Below, piece by piece: positions 47,766-63,313 of a stretch of 64,000 nucleotides of DNA (position 1 is the stretch's first letter; every line of letters starts with the position of its first letter). This DNA is from Amoebidium appalachense (lineage: Eukaryota > Ichthyosporea). A program made the translations under genes and the position numbers. The stretch lies in assembly GCA_963693365.1 (NCBI GenBank), contig CAVNZM010000013.1:1178001-1242000 (forward strand), read 5' to 3'. A model generated the notes under the pieces. That model was not told where the DNA came from. It saw nothing but the letters and a program-made list of their open reading frames with translations, and searched no databases.

Positions 47766-48617
47766 GATCCTGAATGCCTTGGATGTTTGCTCTGGATTTT
47801 TTGTTCTCTGTCCCAGATAAAAGAATGGCCGTCTGGGACGGTGTTTTTCATGTAGAAAACGTGAGTGTGAATGAAAATAGCGATGTCTGTTTATTAGAGT
47901 AAACAGAAACTCATCGGAGAAGACTCGGTGGTGGCTAGATCTATGTCGTCATAGCGGAGACCAATCAGGATTGATAAAGTACACACAGCGCGCCAATCAA
48001 CCCCGGGCCCCGCGTGAGCTGTGGAGCGCCAATCAAAACTTTCCAATCGCAAACACCAGTCAGCCAACCAAAACACAGTACTCTTTTGCGTGGGAGCCAA
48101 TCAATTAAATACAAGGTGAATGCAATTCATTGATTATTCACTTCCATCCCTTATGTTCGACCGATTAATCACTTAGAATCTTGTTTGACCAAATAATTTT
48201 TGAAACTTGAACGGTTTTTGACTCACTTGACTTTTTGAAACTTGAACTGTCTTCGAAACCTGCAAGTTTTTTTCACTAGCTTTCCGAATGTCGCGCGATT
48301 TTATTCATTACTTTTGGCCTTTTGTCGCTTCATTCAATACTTTTTTCGCCTATTTGTCGCCTGTCACGCAACTCTATTTAACACTTATAAACTTCTTGGT
48401 CGCACGTCGCGCGATTTTGAAGCATTTCGAAACATTTTGAAGCACGAGTCCCGCTCGTTTTTCGCATGGAGGTAAAAGTTGAGCATTTGAGATGGCGTTG
48501 TTTTGGCAAAAAGTGGTGGTATCATGACGACTGTTGACTCAGTTGAGACGAATAATTCACGAAAATGGCGACACTGAGGGCCGGCGCAAGTTCCGAGCGG
48601 TAACCGTTACCGCTTCA

Positions 48618-48654
<37 letters not shown>

Positions 48655-49103
48655 TCAAAGCTTCCATGGGCCATGTGTGCTCGCTGTTTAACCCTCTAGC
48701 CACGCAAAGTGAGATCGCACACCACCAAGCACAGCCCACACTGTGGCGGCCAGCGCGCTTGCTAACGGGGCATTGTAGGCCCCGTTGGTACCACCTACGT
48801 ATACCCAGCCCCCTCTAACAAAGAAAAATTTTATCCGGTGGAATGGAGCCGATAAAATCGGACGATCTGATTCGGATATATACCCGCTCGGAACAAATTT
48901 GTTCCGGACACTGATTGGTGCTCATCTTGAAACCGGCGACGGCGGATGTCACATAATGCCAACGAGGAAATGGGGTCCAGTGGAGGTGGTGGTGGTGTTC
49001 TGTGTGTGTGTGTACACGTGCACGTATGTGTGTGGTTTTTTTGGGGGGTGAGTGGTGGTGGTGGTGGTGGTGGTGGTCACCGTGGTGGTGGTGTGTGTGT
49101 CTG

Positions 49104-49130
<27 letters not shown>
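47766..49130. other. Intergenic DNA with CCAAT cluster and poly(G)
   Basis: Five CCAAT words occur within about 150 bp at 47,960-48,107. Poly(G) lies at about 48,619-48,653. The rest is unique DNA without a supported gene. Confidence 0.55.
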
Positions 49131-49179
<49 letters not shown>

Positions 49180-51088
49180 TAGAAAGAAAAACTGCTTGTG
49201 GGTCACTGTTTTTCGTCACTGTATTTGTAACGGGCCGCTCATATTTATATAACTACTTTAAGTACACGTGTTCATTATCATATACGATGGCCAAATATAG
49301 AAATTTTGGCGTCGAAGTTCTTGGAGCTAAAAAAACGTTTAAAAGGGGGAAATAATAGCTTGGCCCCAAATTTACCTTGCCGTTGTTAGCGAATGTATTT
49401 TTTATTCATGAGTTCTAGCAATTCAGTGAGTGCACGTGCCTGCCTCAGGCTGATCATGACAACTGCAACACACCATTCCTAAATGGATATCAATCAAAAG
49501 AAAATAGTATATACTGTGGTGGTCTCCTAAACCTTGTGCGGCATGCGCATACATGATATTACTGTGACACAGGTGCATATTATTGTTCTGTACACGTCGG
49601 AGTGTGGTGCACGTGGCTGTTTTGTGCACATGTTACAATAGCAGCACGATCTCCCTAAACTCCATGTTTACACATCCCTCACCCTGGCTCTGCCTTGTCG
49701 GTGCTCCAAAACACACACACAAATCCCCCTAGACTCAGTGCCTGCACATGGTCGCATTCACGTGCAGGTCACGTGACACATGCAATGCCATACTGCCGTC
49801 TACAGCAACAACCACGGCAGCATGTATACCGGCCCAGCACGAAATATACTTATCGGCAGCCCACTGAACTCGCCCATTTTCTCTTTTTCATGTATGACCC
49901 TCCTTTTTTGTGAAATCACCCTTTTTGGCCTCCCGGTAGTGGATTTTGCAGGATTTGACTTCTTTGAGGTCCAAAACCCTCAAATTTTCCCCGGCGGGGC
50001 CGGGGAGGGAGAATTCAAAAATTGCCCGCTCCTGATATGGTACCCGGGCCCATTTCAAAGAAGTCATCGCAGAGGGCACATGCGAGGGCGATAATATGTC
50101 TCTAAATATAGTTTAGTGACGTTAACAAAGAAAATATTGGCATTTCTATTTCCAGTATTACACTTTAACCGGCACCCTGTAGAGTACATCTGCCCAGTAT
50201 AGGGAGAAAATCCAAATCGGACTTCCCCGAGTCCGTTAAAGGCTTACTATCATAGTGACATGTGAGAGCGCTGGCTGGGAGCGAGAGATGTCCGGAGAGG
50301 AAAATCTCACGAAGATACATATTTCTTTCCCGACCGATGGTTCTATCATGATCAACCCGGTGGCCATGCATGGGTGGCAGTCTGCTTGAGCCTGCAGGCA
50401 AAAAAACAAACGACCTCGCAACACTGACAACTGGATGTAAGCGCCTTCGTTGCAAACATTGTATACACGGTATGACCACGCAACGTTAACCACGCACACA
50501 TGTACACGCACGCACCCACGCGCTCACACCCACTCACACACGCGCGCAGTCACACACACACAGTCGCACACACACACACACCACCACCACTAATCATAAT
50601 GAAAGTTAATGTAATAAAGATATACGAACAAAACAGGCCTGAAGTTCCTTAAGGCCTTGCTAAGTACTCTATGTAGCTACGGTATACCGGTGCTCTATGT
50701 AGCTACGGTGCAGTTGCAACAAGGGCCGGTCGAATGTGTTGTTTATAATGCTCGGTCACACAAATGCAGAAGCTATATTCATATAAGTTCGGGTCACTGA
50801 ATCCATATGTGGTAGGCACACACTCAAAGGTTACCACCCTGAGATTTTTCATTCTAATGGGCCTTAGACAGAGTATCTCTTCTTACACGGGGTAGATTAC
50901 GGAATAACCTTTCTTTTAAAAAACAAGCTACAACAAACGGCGATGACAGGTGGACATTCAAAAACAATGGCAAGACACTTATCTTTCGGGCCTTTGCAGC
51001 CCATTTACCATTAAAACATAAAAACCATTTTATAAACCAGGCAAGTATCATCATTGACAAGGAAATTTCTTCATGTGCCATCAAGCAA
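49131..51088. other. Intergenic DNA between convergent genes
   Basis: (TG)n-poly(G) at about 49,107-49,178, then about 1.9 kb of unique sequence without recognised genes. The 3' UTR of the minus-strand C2 gene lies at the right edge; a polyadenylation signal was not assigned. Confidence 0.5.
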
Positions 51089-51403
51089 TCAATCAAGATC
51101 CGTGTCCGACTCCGCATTCAGCTGCTGAATTTTCTGAGTTATCTCGTCCAATCTTGCCATATTTTCCTGGAGATATCTCTGAATGAACGAATCAGAAGAG
51201 GCAGAAAATGTGGCGTGCGCGTGCGCCAGAGGGAGCGGGATCCACGCCGGATGGTTATCTCTCATATATAATTGGTTGCTATTTTTATCCTTGGTTGTTG
51301 ATTGGTCGGGAACGGCGTTGTCGGCCTGGTTATCAGGGGGGCTTTCCTGGGTGATGTCGAGTGGTAGGCTGCCAGGCACGCCCACACGCAGGGTGGCAGA
51401 GAT
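51089..51403 (-). CDS. C2-protein last exon
   Basis: 104 residues and stop. Starts [11 protein letters not shown], the last strand of the C-terminal C2 domain, then a Pro/Asp/Asn linker and a C-terminal helix ([20 protein letters not shown]) rich in acidic residues. Acceptor (CA)nCAG, phase 0 in. Confidence 0.8.
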   Translation of the reverse strand: MSATLRVGVPGSLPLDITQESPPDNQADNAVPDQSTTKDKNSNQLYMRDNHPAWIPLPLAHAHATFSASSDSFIQRYLQENMARLDEITQKIQQLNAESDTDLD

Positions 51404-51471
51404 CTGTGTGTGTACGTGTGAGTGTGTGTTTGGTGTGAGAGGCATGTGGGAGACCTGTGTGTGGGTGGGCG

Positions 51472-51510
<39 letters not shown>

Positions 51511-52341
51511 CGGGGGGGAAGGTTGTGTCTGTGTGTGTATATGTGTGTGTGCGCGCGTGTGCACGCGTGTAGTTACCCACATTCCCGCACGTGTGTGTGT
51601 GTGTGTGTTTGTATGATACTGTGTGTGTGTATGTGTATGTGTGTACGCGCCAGCGCGCGCGTGCGTGTGGTTGCGTGCCTGTATGCACTCCTGTGGTAGC
51701 ATTTGCACACGGCATTACCTATGGGTGGGTGCTGACACCCCTGGTGCCCCCCGGGGGAGGGGGGGGGGGGGGGGGGTACTCTGTTACGCCGACAGCACAT
51801 GCCCGCAGCTGAGTGCATTATTACGAAAGGTAACAAATCAGAACTATTATTGTTTGGTAACAAATGTGTGTATGATAACACTAACAGAGGTTACCGAAAT
51901 AAAGTCATCCATACCTGTGTTCGCATAATGGCTTTTCGGACTGGCTGAGTTTGTAGCGATGTTATCACCCCTCAAAAGCGCTTTTTGGCTGTTACCTATA
52001 TATTTCCTGAAAGATTATAATTTTTACTATATTTTTTTGCAGAGATAATCATGCAGGCAGCGCTGTAGCCAAAACGTTAGCCAGCAAAAGGACAAAACTA
52101 ACCTTTTATGGTTAGCCACCTGCCAAAAATGGCGCACAAAGAATTGGCTAATTTTGATTGGGTAACACCTACCATCATGCTATTTGTGTTATGGTTTTTA
52201 ATCTGTTCATGGAATCCTGGTGAAATGCCTGTAATTGTCCACATTTTCATGAGATTGTGCCCTTATATGTGCGAGTATCTAGGGAAACCGATAAAAAATT
52301 AGAGGGTGTATGTGTGTGTGTAAGGACGTGTGCGTGTAAGT

Positions 52342-52388
<47 letters not shown>

Positions 52389-52644
52389 CGCGCACACATG
52401 CTTGGGGGGGGGGGGGGGGGGGGGGGGGGAGGGGAGGGGCCACAATACCATGACCTGGCCCACGACGTGGCCCTCGGGGTTAAAAAGATCGTACCAGCCT
52501 GAAATGGGATCCAGCCCTGCAGAAAAAGGAGCATTTTAGTTGGATAAGTGCACTGATTGAATGGGAACGCCACAGAAAAAGAAGAAAGGGAGAGGGGGCA
52601 AAAGAGAAAGAGGAAGGGGAGGGAGGGGATATGGGAGTTGGGGT

Positions 52645-52678
<34 letters not shown>

Positions 52679-52913
52679 TTTGTTTTTTTTTTTTTTGGGG
52701 GGGGGGGGGGGTTTATTCGTGCTGAAGGTGCCCCCTCCCCCCCCCCCCCCCCCTGTTCTTAAGAAGGCAAGGTGTGTGTAGAGGAGAAGGGGAGGGGGGA
52801 GGGGGCGCTCTGACCGTAATTGAGAAGTGACAGATCCACCGGGCCATTCCCCACCCTCACTGCATTGCCATCTCCGGTTTTCTGCCACAGACAGAGATGA
52901 AGTACGTTGCGCT

Positions 52914-52998
<85 letters not shown>

Positions 52999-53136
52999 CT
53001 GCACGGGCACCAGTGTAGACGTAATATGTTTGTATGTATTATGTATGTATGTATGCACATATATTTGTCCGTTAGTGTGCATGTGTCAACCTGCGTCACG
53101 GCCAAGGGGAGGAAAAGGGAAGTGAAGGGGCGAGGA

Positions 53137-53167
<31 letters not shown>

Positions 53168-53919
53168 AAGGGGTTAGAAATTTCACACGTTTTGTATTGT
53201 AAATTCTCGGGGCAAGTAAGTCGTGGTTATCCCTACCATATCCAGGCGCCTTAAACAAAAAGAGCAGATATATACCTCCCGTTGCTCTAAAACAAGTCAA
53301 TTCCATTTTGACCCCCCCCCCCCCCCCCCCCCCCTTCTTCACCTCCCATCTCCACCCCCCTCCCAGCCCGTGCGTGCGTGGGAGACCACCTCTCCACCAC
53401 CCCCAACCCTCCCCAGGAAAATGATAAAAAAACAGACAACCACAGCCGAGGGACCGTCTAAAGACCATACCCCTATCATTATTCACAGCAAATTGAAGCC
53501 ATAAACCAATGATCACCCACGCCTCCCCCTCCCCCCACCCCCCCCCTTTTCCCCGGCCTCCCCCTCCGCCCCCCCCCCCCCCCCCCCCTTTCCCCCTCCG
53601 ATTACATAAACATTCACGTGGGAGGGAGGAATCTTTCCGGGTTTTTTTTTTACTATCCCCCCCCCCCCCTTCCCCCCTCCCTACTGTTCTTTGCCCTTGC
53701 CCTTGTTCGTGCGCTGTTTTCACTTATAATCGATGTCACATGTGCCACGTCTGGCAATGTACCTCCCCCCCCCCCCCCCCCCCCCCCCCCCCTTACATAA
53801 AAATTCACGTGAAAGGAAACTTCCGGGGTTTTGACTATCCCCCCCCCCCCCCCCCCCAAGTGTTCTTTGCCCTTGCCCTTGTTCGCGCGCTGTCTGCCTG
53901 CCCATGTACAACGAACACA

Positions 53920-53974
<55 letters not shown>

Positions 53975-54399
53975 ATATATACATACATACATATGTATAG
54001 AGAGAGCGAGATCATTCATATATACATTCATAGATACATACATACACACATACCCAATTGGAGACATCTGATTGGTCCCTGGGCCATCCAATCACAATCG
54101 AGGAACCCCACGTGGGTGCCTCCGACCAGTCCACAGACGGCCACATCCACCGCCGGCTCAGCTCGGCCCCCCACTCGCACGACACACATGCACGCGGGTT
54201 TTCGCTGTGTGTATGTGTGTGTGTGTGTGTGTGTGTATGTGTGTGTATGTGTGTGTGTTGGGGGGAGGTGCTTCTGTGTGTGTCCACCTCTGCCTGAAGC
54301 CGACCATTCCCAATCAGACCCAAATGATGTTGCAATTCTCATGCGACATACCTGCTACCATCAATGGGGAGATGGCCGCCCCCCCCTCACCCCCCTCTC

Positions 54400-54471
<72 letters not shown>

Positions 54472-54578
54472 ACGCGCGGACTTTGTACGCACGCGTGTGT
54501 CTGTGTTTATGGGTGTGTGCTTGGGGCATTTTTCTTTTTCCCCACACATTCTTTCTTTTTTGCTCTTACTCTTTTCTG

Positions 54579-54629
<51 letters not shown>

Positions 54630-54653
54630 CTTCTTCTTCTTCTTCGTTTTTTT

Positions 54654-54699
<46 letters not shown>

Positions 54700-55534
54700 C
54701 ATCAACACCGACCTTAATTTTGGACCCAGAGGCACCAGATTCCGTCCGCACAAAAGCGTCATCTCGACCGTCCTTTCATTCCCCCCACCACAACCACCCA
54801 AAACCTGCTCGTCCCCTGATACCCTCACCCTAGACCCCTCATCTGGACCCCCTCCACCCGCATGAATTTCACCCCAAGGCTCGATATGATCGGCACTGCT
54901 TCCCCCCACCTGCCCGTTATAAACCGTTGCTTGAGGGTCCGTGGAAATCGAAATTCTTCCCGTAGAACCTTGGGCCCCGCGCTCTGTGTGCGTCTGGGGG
55001 GACATATCCCTTTCTGGAACAGAGGGGTTTTTCGGTTCTGTACGGGGTTCTACCCGTCCCCCCTTTTCACCAATTCGATTTTCGGGATTTCTGTTTTCGG
55101 TAACTGGAATTTTCCGGTAAGCTGGTTCGGCTGTGGATAGGCCTGCATGACTCGTAGGCTTCCTGAAATTAGCGGAGGTGGGTTGCGAGCGATTGAAATT
55201 TCGTTTTCGCGGAATGGCGAGTTCGCTAGTTTGTATTTCCATTATAATGTTGGGGGGACTTTTCGTTCTCCCCTCAGGTGTAGTTGACGCGGCATCCGTG
55301 GGAGAATCGCCGTTATCGGATGGTGGGGAGGTGGTAGTGGGAGACGGGCTGGGTGAAGGGGTGGCGGGAACGGCAATCTCTAGTTGTGATTTTGAGCCAA
55401 TCATAATCGAGAATCGCATTGCACCCACCGCTTCGTTGGTTTGCAGGTCAGTCAGCATGCAGGCCTCGTTGCTGCATACGACGGCGGCGGAGTCTGTGTG
55501 TGTGCGTGGGGGGGGGGGGGGGGGGGGGGGAGGG

Positions 55535-55587
<53 letters not shown>

Positions 55588-56231
55588 CGCGCGCGCGTGT
55601 GCGTGCAAACTCTGCTTAAATCATCTGCCCAAACATAAATCTTAAGGGAGGCCGCTCCTAAAACTTTATTTACAGCTCCTTGCCTCCGACCCCTGCTCCC
55701 CCCCCCCCCCCCCCCCCCCCCCCCCACAGAATGTATCACCACCAAAATGCCTTCGACTCTGTGCGTGGACAGAGACCCCCCCCCCCCCCCTGCCTTTTTC
55801 CTTTGGCAAGATCACCCCCCCTATCTTCTCCCTCCTCTCTACTTCTCCCTTGCTGATTCCACCAAAATGCACAGTCTTCTTCTTCTTGTGCCCCCTCCCC
55901 GCTCCCCCGTCCCCCCCCCCCCCTCCCCCCCACTTCTCTAACTACACCTAATGTTTTAATGAGAATTACACAGTAGGAGGTGCATGCAATCAGGAAAGGT
56001 ATGTTCGGGTTGGACAGAAGGGAGGTAGAAGGGGGAAGGGTGGGCCGTGGGGGAAGGTGAGGTTTTACCGCTGACAGGGGAAGATGCATGGTCTCTGACA
56101 GCGGCAAGTGGGATGCGAGCAACACCAAGCATACTGGACGGCATTGATCCCCCTGCGTGAAATTTGGGGTCAGGTTCGACTATCGCCAACCCCTCTTCCT
56201 CTTCGCCCCCTCCCCGCTCTGTCTCTCGGCT

Positions 56232-56312
<81 letters not shown>

Positions 56313-57111
56313 CACATCTCGAACACACACACCAACACAAGCGCGCATGCGGGCGCGGCAACACGCGCACACACTCGTGCGCGTGCGGGCACACACACAC
56401 ACGCACACACGCCCACACGCACACATACACGAACACACACACACTCATACACACACAACCGTCCCCACGCGCGTATGTTATGAATGGGACTTTCTTTTTG
56501 CGTGCTGGGGGAGGGGGGGGGGGGGGGGGGGGATGATGTGTACATGGATGGTGGTAAAATGGAAGTTACGACATCGAAAGAACCAAAGAAGAGGAAGAAA
56601 ACGAAGAAACGAAAGAAAGTAAAACTCAGAAATCAAAAAAACTATACGGGCAGAAAATACGCTAAGATAGCCCATCAACAGGGTGAGGTGGCTCGAAGTT
56701 TGGTCATTCTTGTGTATTTTTTAATTTTTTTAATTTTTTAATTTTTAATTTTTAATTTTTTTTTTTTTGGGGGGGGGGGGGGGGGGGATAGCCAAACCAA
56801 CCCGTTCGTTCATCTTCTTTCACTGTCCAGATCTCAACCAGCACAGCGGCCTCATCCCATTGGTTCGGTATCACGTGGTCACAGTCCAATGGAATGTGAA
56901 GATCTATCCGTGGCGCCCACTGGCCGTGTACGTACTCCACCTGTCCGGGATTCGAGTTGATTTTTTTTTCCTTCTTCAGCAAAAGACTTGGTGGTTAACT
57001 CTCTCTATCTTTCTCTTTCTCTCTCTCTCTGTATATCCCCCCCCCCCACACACACACACACACACCTCCCCCTTCGCCCTCTCATACACACAACCACAAC
57101 CCACCTCTTCA

Positions 57112-57174
<63 letters not shown>

Positions 57175-58263
57175 TGCCGCGTTCCCCCCCCACCCCTCAC
57201 CCTCCTCACCCTTCCCCACCTCCGGTGGCCTGCTGAAACCCAACCAAACCATCCAACTTCTCCCTATGCCTCACCCCTACTTTTCTGTTGGCAATGCTTT
57301 ATTCGTCTAATTATGTAGCCTCTTCTCCCCCGCCCCCCCCACCCCCCCAAATTCCTACACTAACCCCTTCCCCCCCCCCCCCCCCCCCCCCCTTCTTCCC
57401 CCTGCAAAAAACAAAAACAGCTGAACAAAAGAACACACACATGCATCAAATAGAAGTAAGAAAGGGAGAGGGTGGGGGTGGGGGGTGGGGGGTCACCCAA
57501 CCTCCTCCTGTGCCAGTCCCCACTCCCTCAACGTCGCAGTGACCAATGCTCTCTTCACACTGTCCCCATAGAGCCGCAGTCCCCTCAGACTCACGGCAAC
57601 ACACCTATCGGCAGAGATTTCTAGTGGCTTCTCTTTGTCGGGCCCCTGGATTATGGTAACTGAGGGGGTGTTTCTGCTACACACACACACGCGCGCGCCA
57701 CACACACACACACACATACACACACACAAGCTCGTGTGCATGCATGTGCAAACACACATCAGCTCGTGCACACGCACACGCACACACACACGCAAATAAA
57801 AACACACACACATGCACACACACACACACAAATACACACACATACATGCACACACGCGCACACAAGCACAAACACACATGTACACACTACTGATAGAAAA
57901 CCACCCTATCCCCACAACCCTCAAAAGATACCTCTCAATATCCGATAAGCCTTCCCCCCCCCCCCCTCCCCTCCCCACCCCCCTCCCTCCCCCCACCCAC
58001 CCATCCTCTGCCCTCCCTCTCTCCCCTCACACCCCCAACATCTTTCCCAAACAGACATACCTCATATTCCTCTCTTTGTTTCGTTGGAAAATGTCGGTGT
58101 TTTGGTGGGGTTCGTTTTTGTTTTGTGTTTGGGAGGCGGACTGGGTGAGTCACCCTCCCTGGGTCGTAGCTGGTGTGGTGGTCGTGCACACGTGTGCGCA
58201 GTCCATACTGGTTGCATGCAAAGCAGGGGTCTGTGGGTGTGTGCTGTGTACGTGTGTGTGTTT

Positions 58264-58294
<31 letters not shown>

Positions 58295-58354
58295 TGTGTA
58301 TGTGTGGGGGGGGGGGGATGTGTGTGTGTGTGTGTCTGTGTGTGTTAGTGTGAT

Positions 58355-58385
<31 letters not shown>

Positions 58386-58399
58386 TAGTGTGATTGTGT

Positions 58400-58468
<69 letters not shown>

Positions 58469-58527
58469 TTATGTGCATGTGTGTGTGTGTCAGCATGTGT
58501 GTGTGTGTCAGCATGTGTGTGTGCCAG

Positions 58528-58582
<55 letters not shown>

Positions 58583-59382
58583 CTGTGTGTGTGCATTGTA
58601 TCCACGGATGTGTTGTCATGCCAACGAAGCAGCACAAACATAGCTGACTGAGTTTCAAGCACACGGATGAGACACTTGGGGAGTATCAAATGTCGACCAA
58701 CCCACATTCGCGCTTAAGTCACGAGGTTTCGGTTAGGGATTTTTCAACCATGATAGCGTGACGGAGAAACAAAAGAAAAACAACTTTGGTCATCAATACC
58801 AATCTCATCCCATCCTCTCCCCCCCCCCCCCCCCCCCCTCCCACCCTGCCCCCCCTCCCACCCTTTCTTATCTGTCGCAACCTTCTCCCTTCTCCCTGAC
58901 TCATCCTCCTCACCCCCACCCTCCCGCCTCTTACCCCCCTCCCCCCAACACACACACACACACACACACATCTCCTTATGAGAGTTGCATCGGCCAAATA
59001 AATAGGTCCCAAAGCAGCAGCGATCTCCTTCCCAAGCACTATAATCTACATACTTCTTCTTTATCATCGATCCTTCGGTTCTGTTCCCTTCTCTTTCTTT
59101 TTCCCCTGCCTGTGCTGTGGTTTGGGTTGTCTCCTTATTTTCTCATTCCATTCTTCTTTCTGTTCTTTTGTGGTGGTGGATGTTTTCTTTTTGAAATGGG
59201 GATAGGGGAGGGGAGGGGAGGGGAGTAGGAGGGAAGGGGGGGTTCGTGTACCTTTGGAACAGGGAGGGGTGGCAATGGGTCTGGGGAATATGCCTGTCTG
59301 TGCGCTGAAAGAACTCGTCTTACTGGTGGGTCGGTGGCGCCTGTGTGTGCGTGTGTGGGTGTGTGTTCGGGTGTGTGTGTGT

Positions 59383-59414
<32 letters not shown>

Positions 59415-59473
59415 GGGGGGGGGGGGGGGGGGGTTGTTGAGAGTCTTAAGAGATGTATAGGAGGGACGGACTG

Positions 59474-59563
<90 letters not shown>

Positions 59564-59799
59564 ATACATATATCATGTACGCAGCCCCTACACTCTTCTG
59601 CCAATACACACCCAAACACACAAGCATGCCCACACATGCACGGACATACTCACACGTACACACACGCTCACACAGACAGAAAGACCCGGTACCCTATTCT
59701 AATAGCTGTTATGATGTTTCTACATATACTGTTATGAGTGGTAAAGAACACACAAGACAGGAAGTATTAATGCCGGGGTTTAGGGACGGGTTAGCACCA

Positions 59800-59894
<95 letters not shown>

Positions 59895-60026
59895 GCGCGC
59901 GCGCGCGCGCACGCATACGCGCACGCATACACACACACGCACGCACGCACACGCGCACGCATACACACACACGCACACACACCACATCTGCCCACCAACA
60001 CCCACATCTCACATTTACACATCTCT

Positions 60027-60068
<42 letters not shown>

Positions 60069-60133
60069 ACCACATCTGCCTACCAACACCCACATCTCAC
60101 ACTTACACACACCTCCACACATGCACGCATGCA

Positions 60134-60183
<50 letters not shown>

Positions 60184-60672
60184 GACGTACAGACACCACA
60201 TCTGCCCACCAAAACCCAAATCTTACACTCACACACCTCTCCACACACACACACACACGAATTTCCACACACCTTCACCACCAGCAAACATTTTCCAACC
60301 TTTGACGTCATCCAACACCTTGCCGAACCCACCATTCATCTTGCCAGAATTGGTATGTTTTGGGCTTTTTCTATTGGCTGACGTTCTGCTCCGCGAGTGC
60401 CCATTGGCCGCTTTTGCAGTTGGAATCTCGCTGGGGATGGTCGGAGTAACAAAGGGCTCCCACACCAACCCCGATTTTTCCACCTGTGAAGCACGGATGA
60501 AGGATAAACATCAATGACGCCCAGGTCCGTAAATTACACACGTAATTTCTTTCCTTCCTTTTTTTCCTTGCACAAAAGGTCAAAAAAAAAAAAAAAAAAA
60601 AAAAAAGCTGGGACAAGATTGCCGAGGGTTCCTTGGGCTGCCGGGGGGAGAGGGAGGGGGTGGGGTGGGGGT

Positions 60673-60709
<37 letters not shown>

Positions 60710-60784
60710 CAAAAGACCTAAATGGGTCTCAAATGACGAGAGACAGGAGGAAAATGAACGCATCAGTAAATGGTAGCAGGGACA

Positions 60785-60821
<37 letters not shown>

Positions 60822-61028
60822 AGGGGGGAAGAAGCCATCGCCCCCTAGTGGTTCAAGTTGCTGATGTGCTGGTATGATTGAGCTCCCCCCTCCCCCTCCC
60901 CTCCCCGCCCCCTCCCCCTTCCCCCCTCCCCCTCCCCTCCATGCACACACCTTCCCTTTACTTTAGACTTCGCATTGGTTCCTTGCACCTAGACTGGTTG
61001 TTTGGCCTTGTGCATGTGTGGTGGTAGT

Positions 61029-61104
<76 letters not shown>

Positions 61105-61281
61105 AGAGTGCGAAACAAAGAAGACCACCCATGTAACATGCAACACCGGCAAAACCCGCCAACTTAACAACAAAGAGAACAAACTACTGGTGGAATGAAA
61201 CGAGGGGACTTGTAACCATTACACAACCCAACAGCAAAGATCGTGTGGGGAAGGAAGGAGGAGAGGGAAAGGGGGGGGGAA

Positions 61282-61316
<35 letters not shown>

Positions 61317-62108
61317 GTTACTTCGTTTTCAGAACCCCTTACCGAAGGCGAACTCCGAAAACTCTCGGCAAAAGTCACCCGATGGCTCTTGGCTAGGGCT
61401 GGATCAGGGCCCGAGGTGTGCCCGTGCCCGATCTCAGTGTTCCGATTGCGCGAAATTTCATCTAACGGCAGATTTACATTTTTGGCGGACAAATTTTGTT
61501 GCGTTTGTTGGGGTGATGTTCTTCTTGGGGGCGGAATCGGCTTTGGAGGGGGTTGCACCTTTGTTGTCGTGGGTTCATCCATTCGGATATTCGAAAAAGC
61601 CGTGTTTTTGACATCGGTTTCCCAATTTGCCGCTGCCGACAATGTTGGGGTTTGAACCGCGCTGGTAGGTGGGGGTTGGGGTAGAAACGAGGGAGTGGAG
61701 GAAAACGGCCGAAAATTGGGTTTACCCTCCTCTGATTGCGGGAATGACGGGTAGGAGGATGAAAGGACAGGTTTTCTGGGTGACACTCCAGCTCCAGCAC
61801 CGAAAAGATTTCCGTATTTTGGTATTGAAAATCCCGGATTTGTTATAATTTCGGACTTTCCTTGTACCGCTTGGGGGGTTGCGTCAGTGGAAGGACCCGG
61901 TGCACCTGCCGCCACAGGGGGGGTTTTAGGTAGTGCGTGGTGGGCAGTGGGTCGGGGGTTTTGAGTGCCCATTGCAGAAATTTCTGTTGGGATCTGCTGT
62001 GGTGGTGGCGGCGGAGCGGATGGAGTGGCGGTGGCTGGGTTTTTTGATTGGTTGGGAGCCTGAAAAAGGAGGAGGGAAGGGGAGGGGAGGGGAAAGGAGG
62101 GGGTGGAT

Positions 62109-62141
<33 letters not shown>

Positions 62142-62572
62142 CGCGCAGGCGGGACATAATGAAATGAGTAAGACGGTGGGATCCGGAAGTGGCTGGCTGC
62201 TCGGGATTGGTTGGAGGGGTGGGATTGGAATGTAAGGAATGCATGAGTTCGTAGGTCCCATTGGGAATGCATGTGTGTGGGTAAGGGAAGGGGGTGGGGG
62301 GGGGGTGGGGGGTGCTGGGGTGGCCTGGTGGGAGAGTGGCTGGTGCTAAGTGTTAATGAGTGTAGTTATCTAGTGTATGTGTGTGGCTTCATTTTCATAT
62401 TTTTTTTTTTTACTATGATTTTCGTTTTCTATTTTGTTGTATGTGTGGGTGTTAATTAATGCAGTTGGTGCATTTGTGGGCAACCAAGGTAATAAACAGT
62501 CGGGAGTGGGCCAAAGAGTCAATTGTGACAGAGGAGAGGAAGAGCATGAACTTCGGAAAGGGAGGGGAAGGG

Positions 62573-62606
<34 letters not shown>

Positions 62607-62728
62607 CGTGGGGGGGGGGGGGGGGGGGGGGGGGGAGGGTACAGGTCTGGGATCGTCAGATGGTTTCAAGTGGATAGAAATGCGGAGGTCGGCAGTGTGA
62701 CCAATCCCTGTGGCTGTGACGGGATAGT

Positions 62729-62765
<37 letters not shown>

Positions 62766-63271
62766 TGTGTACGTGTGTATGTACGTGTGTGTGTGTGTGT
62801 ACGTGTGTGTGTATGTATGTGTCTGTGTATGTGTGTACGTGTGTGTGTATGTGTGTATGTGTGTATGTGTGTGTGTGTGCGTGTTCGTGTGTACGCATAT
62901 GCGTGTACACGCATGTATGCGTGTCCTTGCGTGTACGTGTGCACCTACACGTTTTCCATTTCCGCGTGTCAGGCTAAGTATGGGTACGTTTCGTAAATTT
63001 ACGTTTCAACAGCTTCGTTATATAGGTGGTCTGATCAAGCTGGTTTCGATCAGAACCAATGCAAAATCGAAAATGTATGGGTAGGCACATGTGCGAGTGT
63101 TCATACGCAGAGAACTGTGCTTGTTATGTGTAAGTGGCCATACATAGCATTATCGTCTAGCACTCCCTCTCGTTTCTAAACACACCGGTCAACCTTTTTA
63201 GGTTAGGTTGCACGTTTACAGAGAACGTGTGTGTGCAAGTGCCTGTGGGAATCATCATGGTGTGCGCGTGG

Positions 63272-63313
<42 letters not shown>

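Noticed and set aside
54300-54370. Possible extra C2-gene exon
   Set aside because: Open only in frames whose phase does not match the neighbouring exons, while the exon at 54,054-54,204 joins directly.
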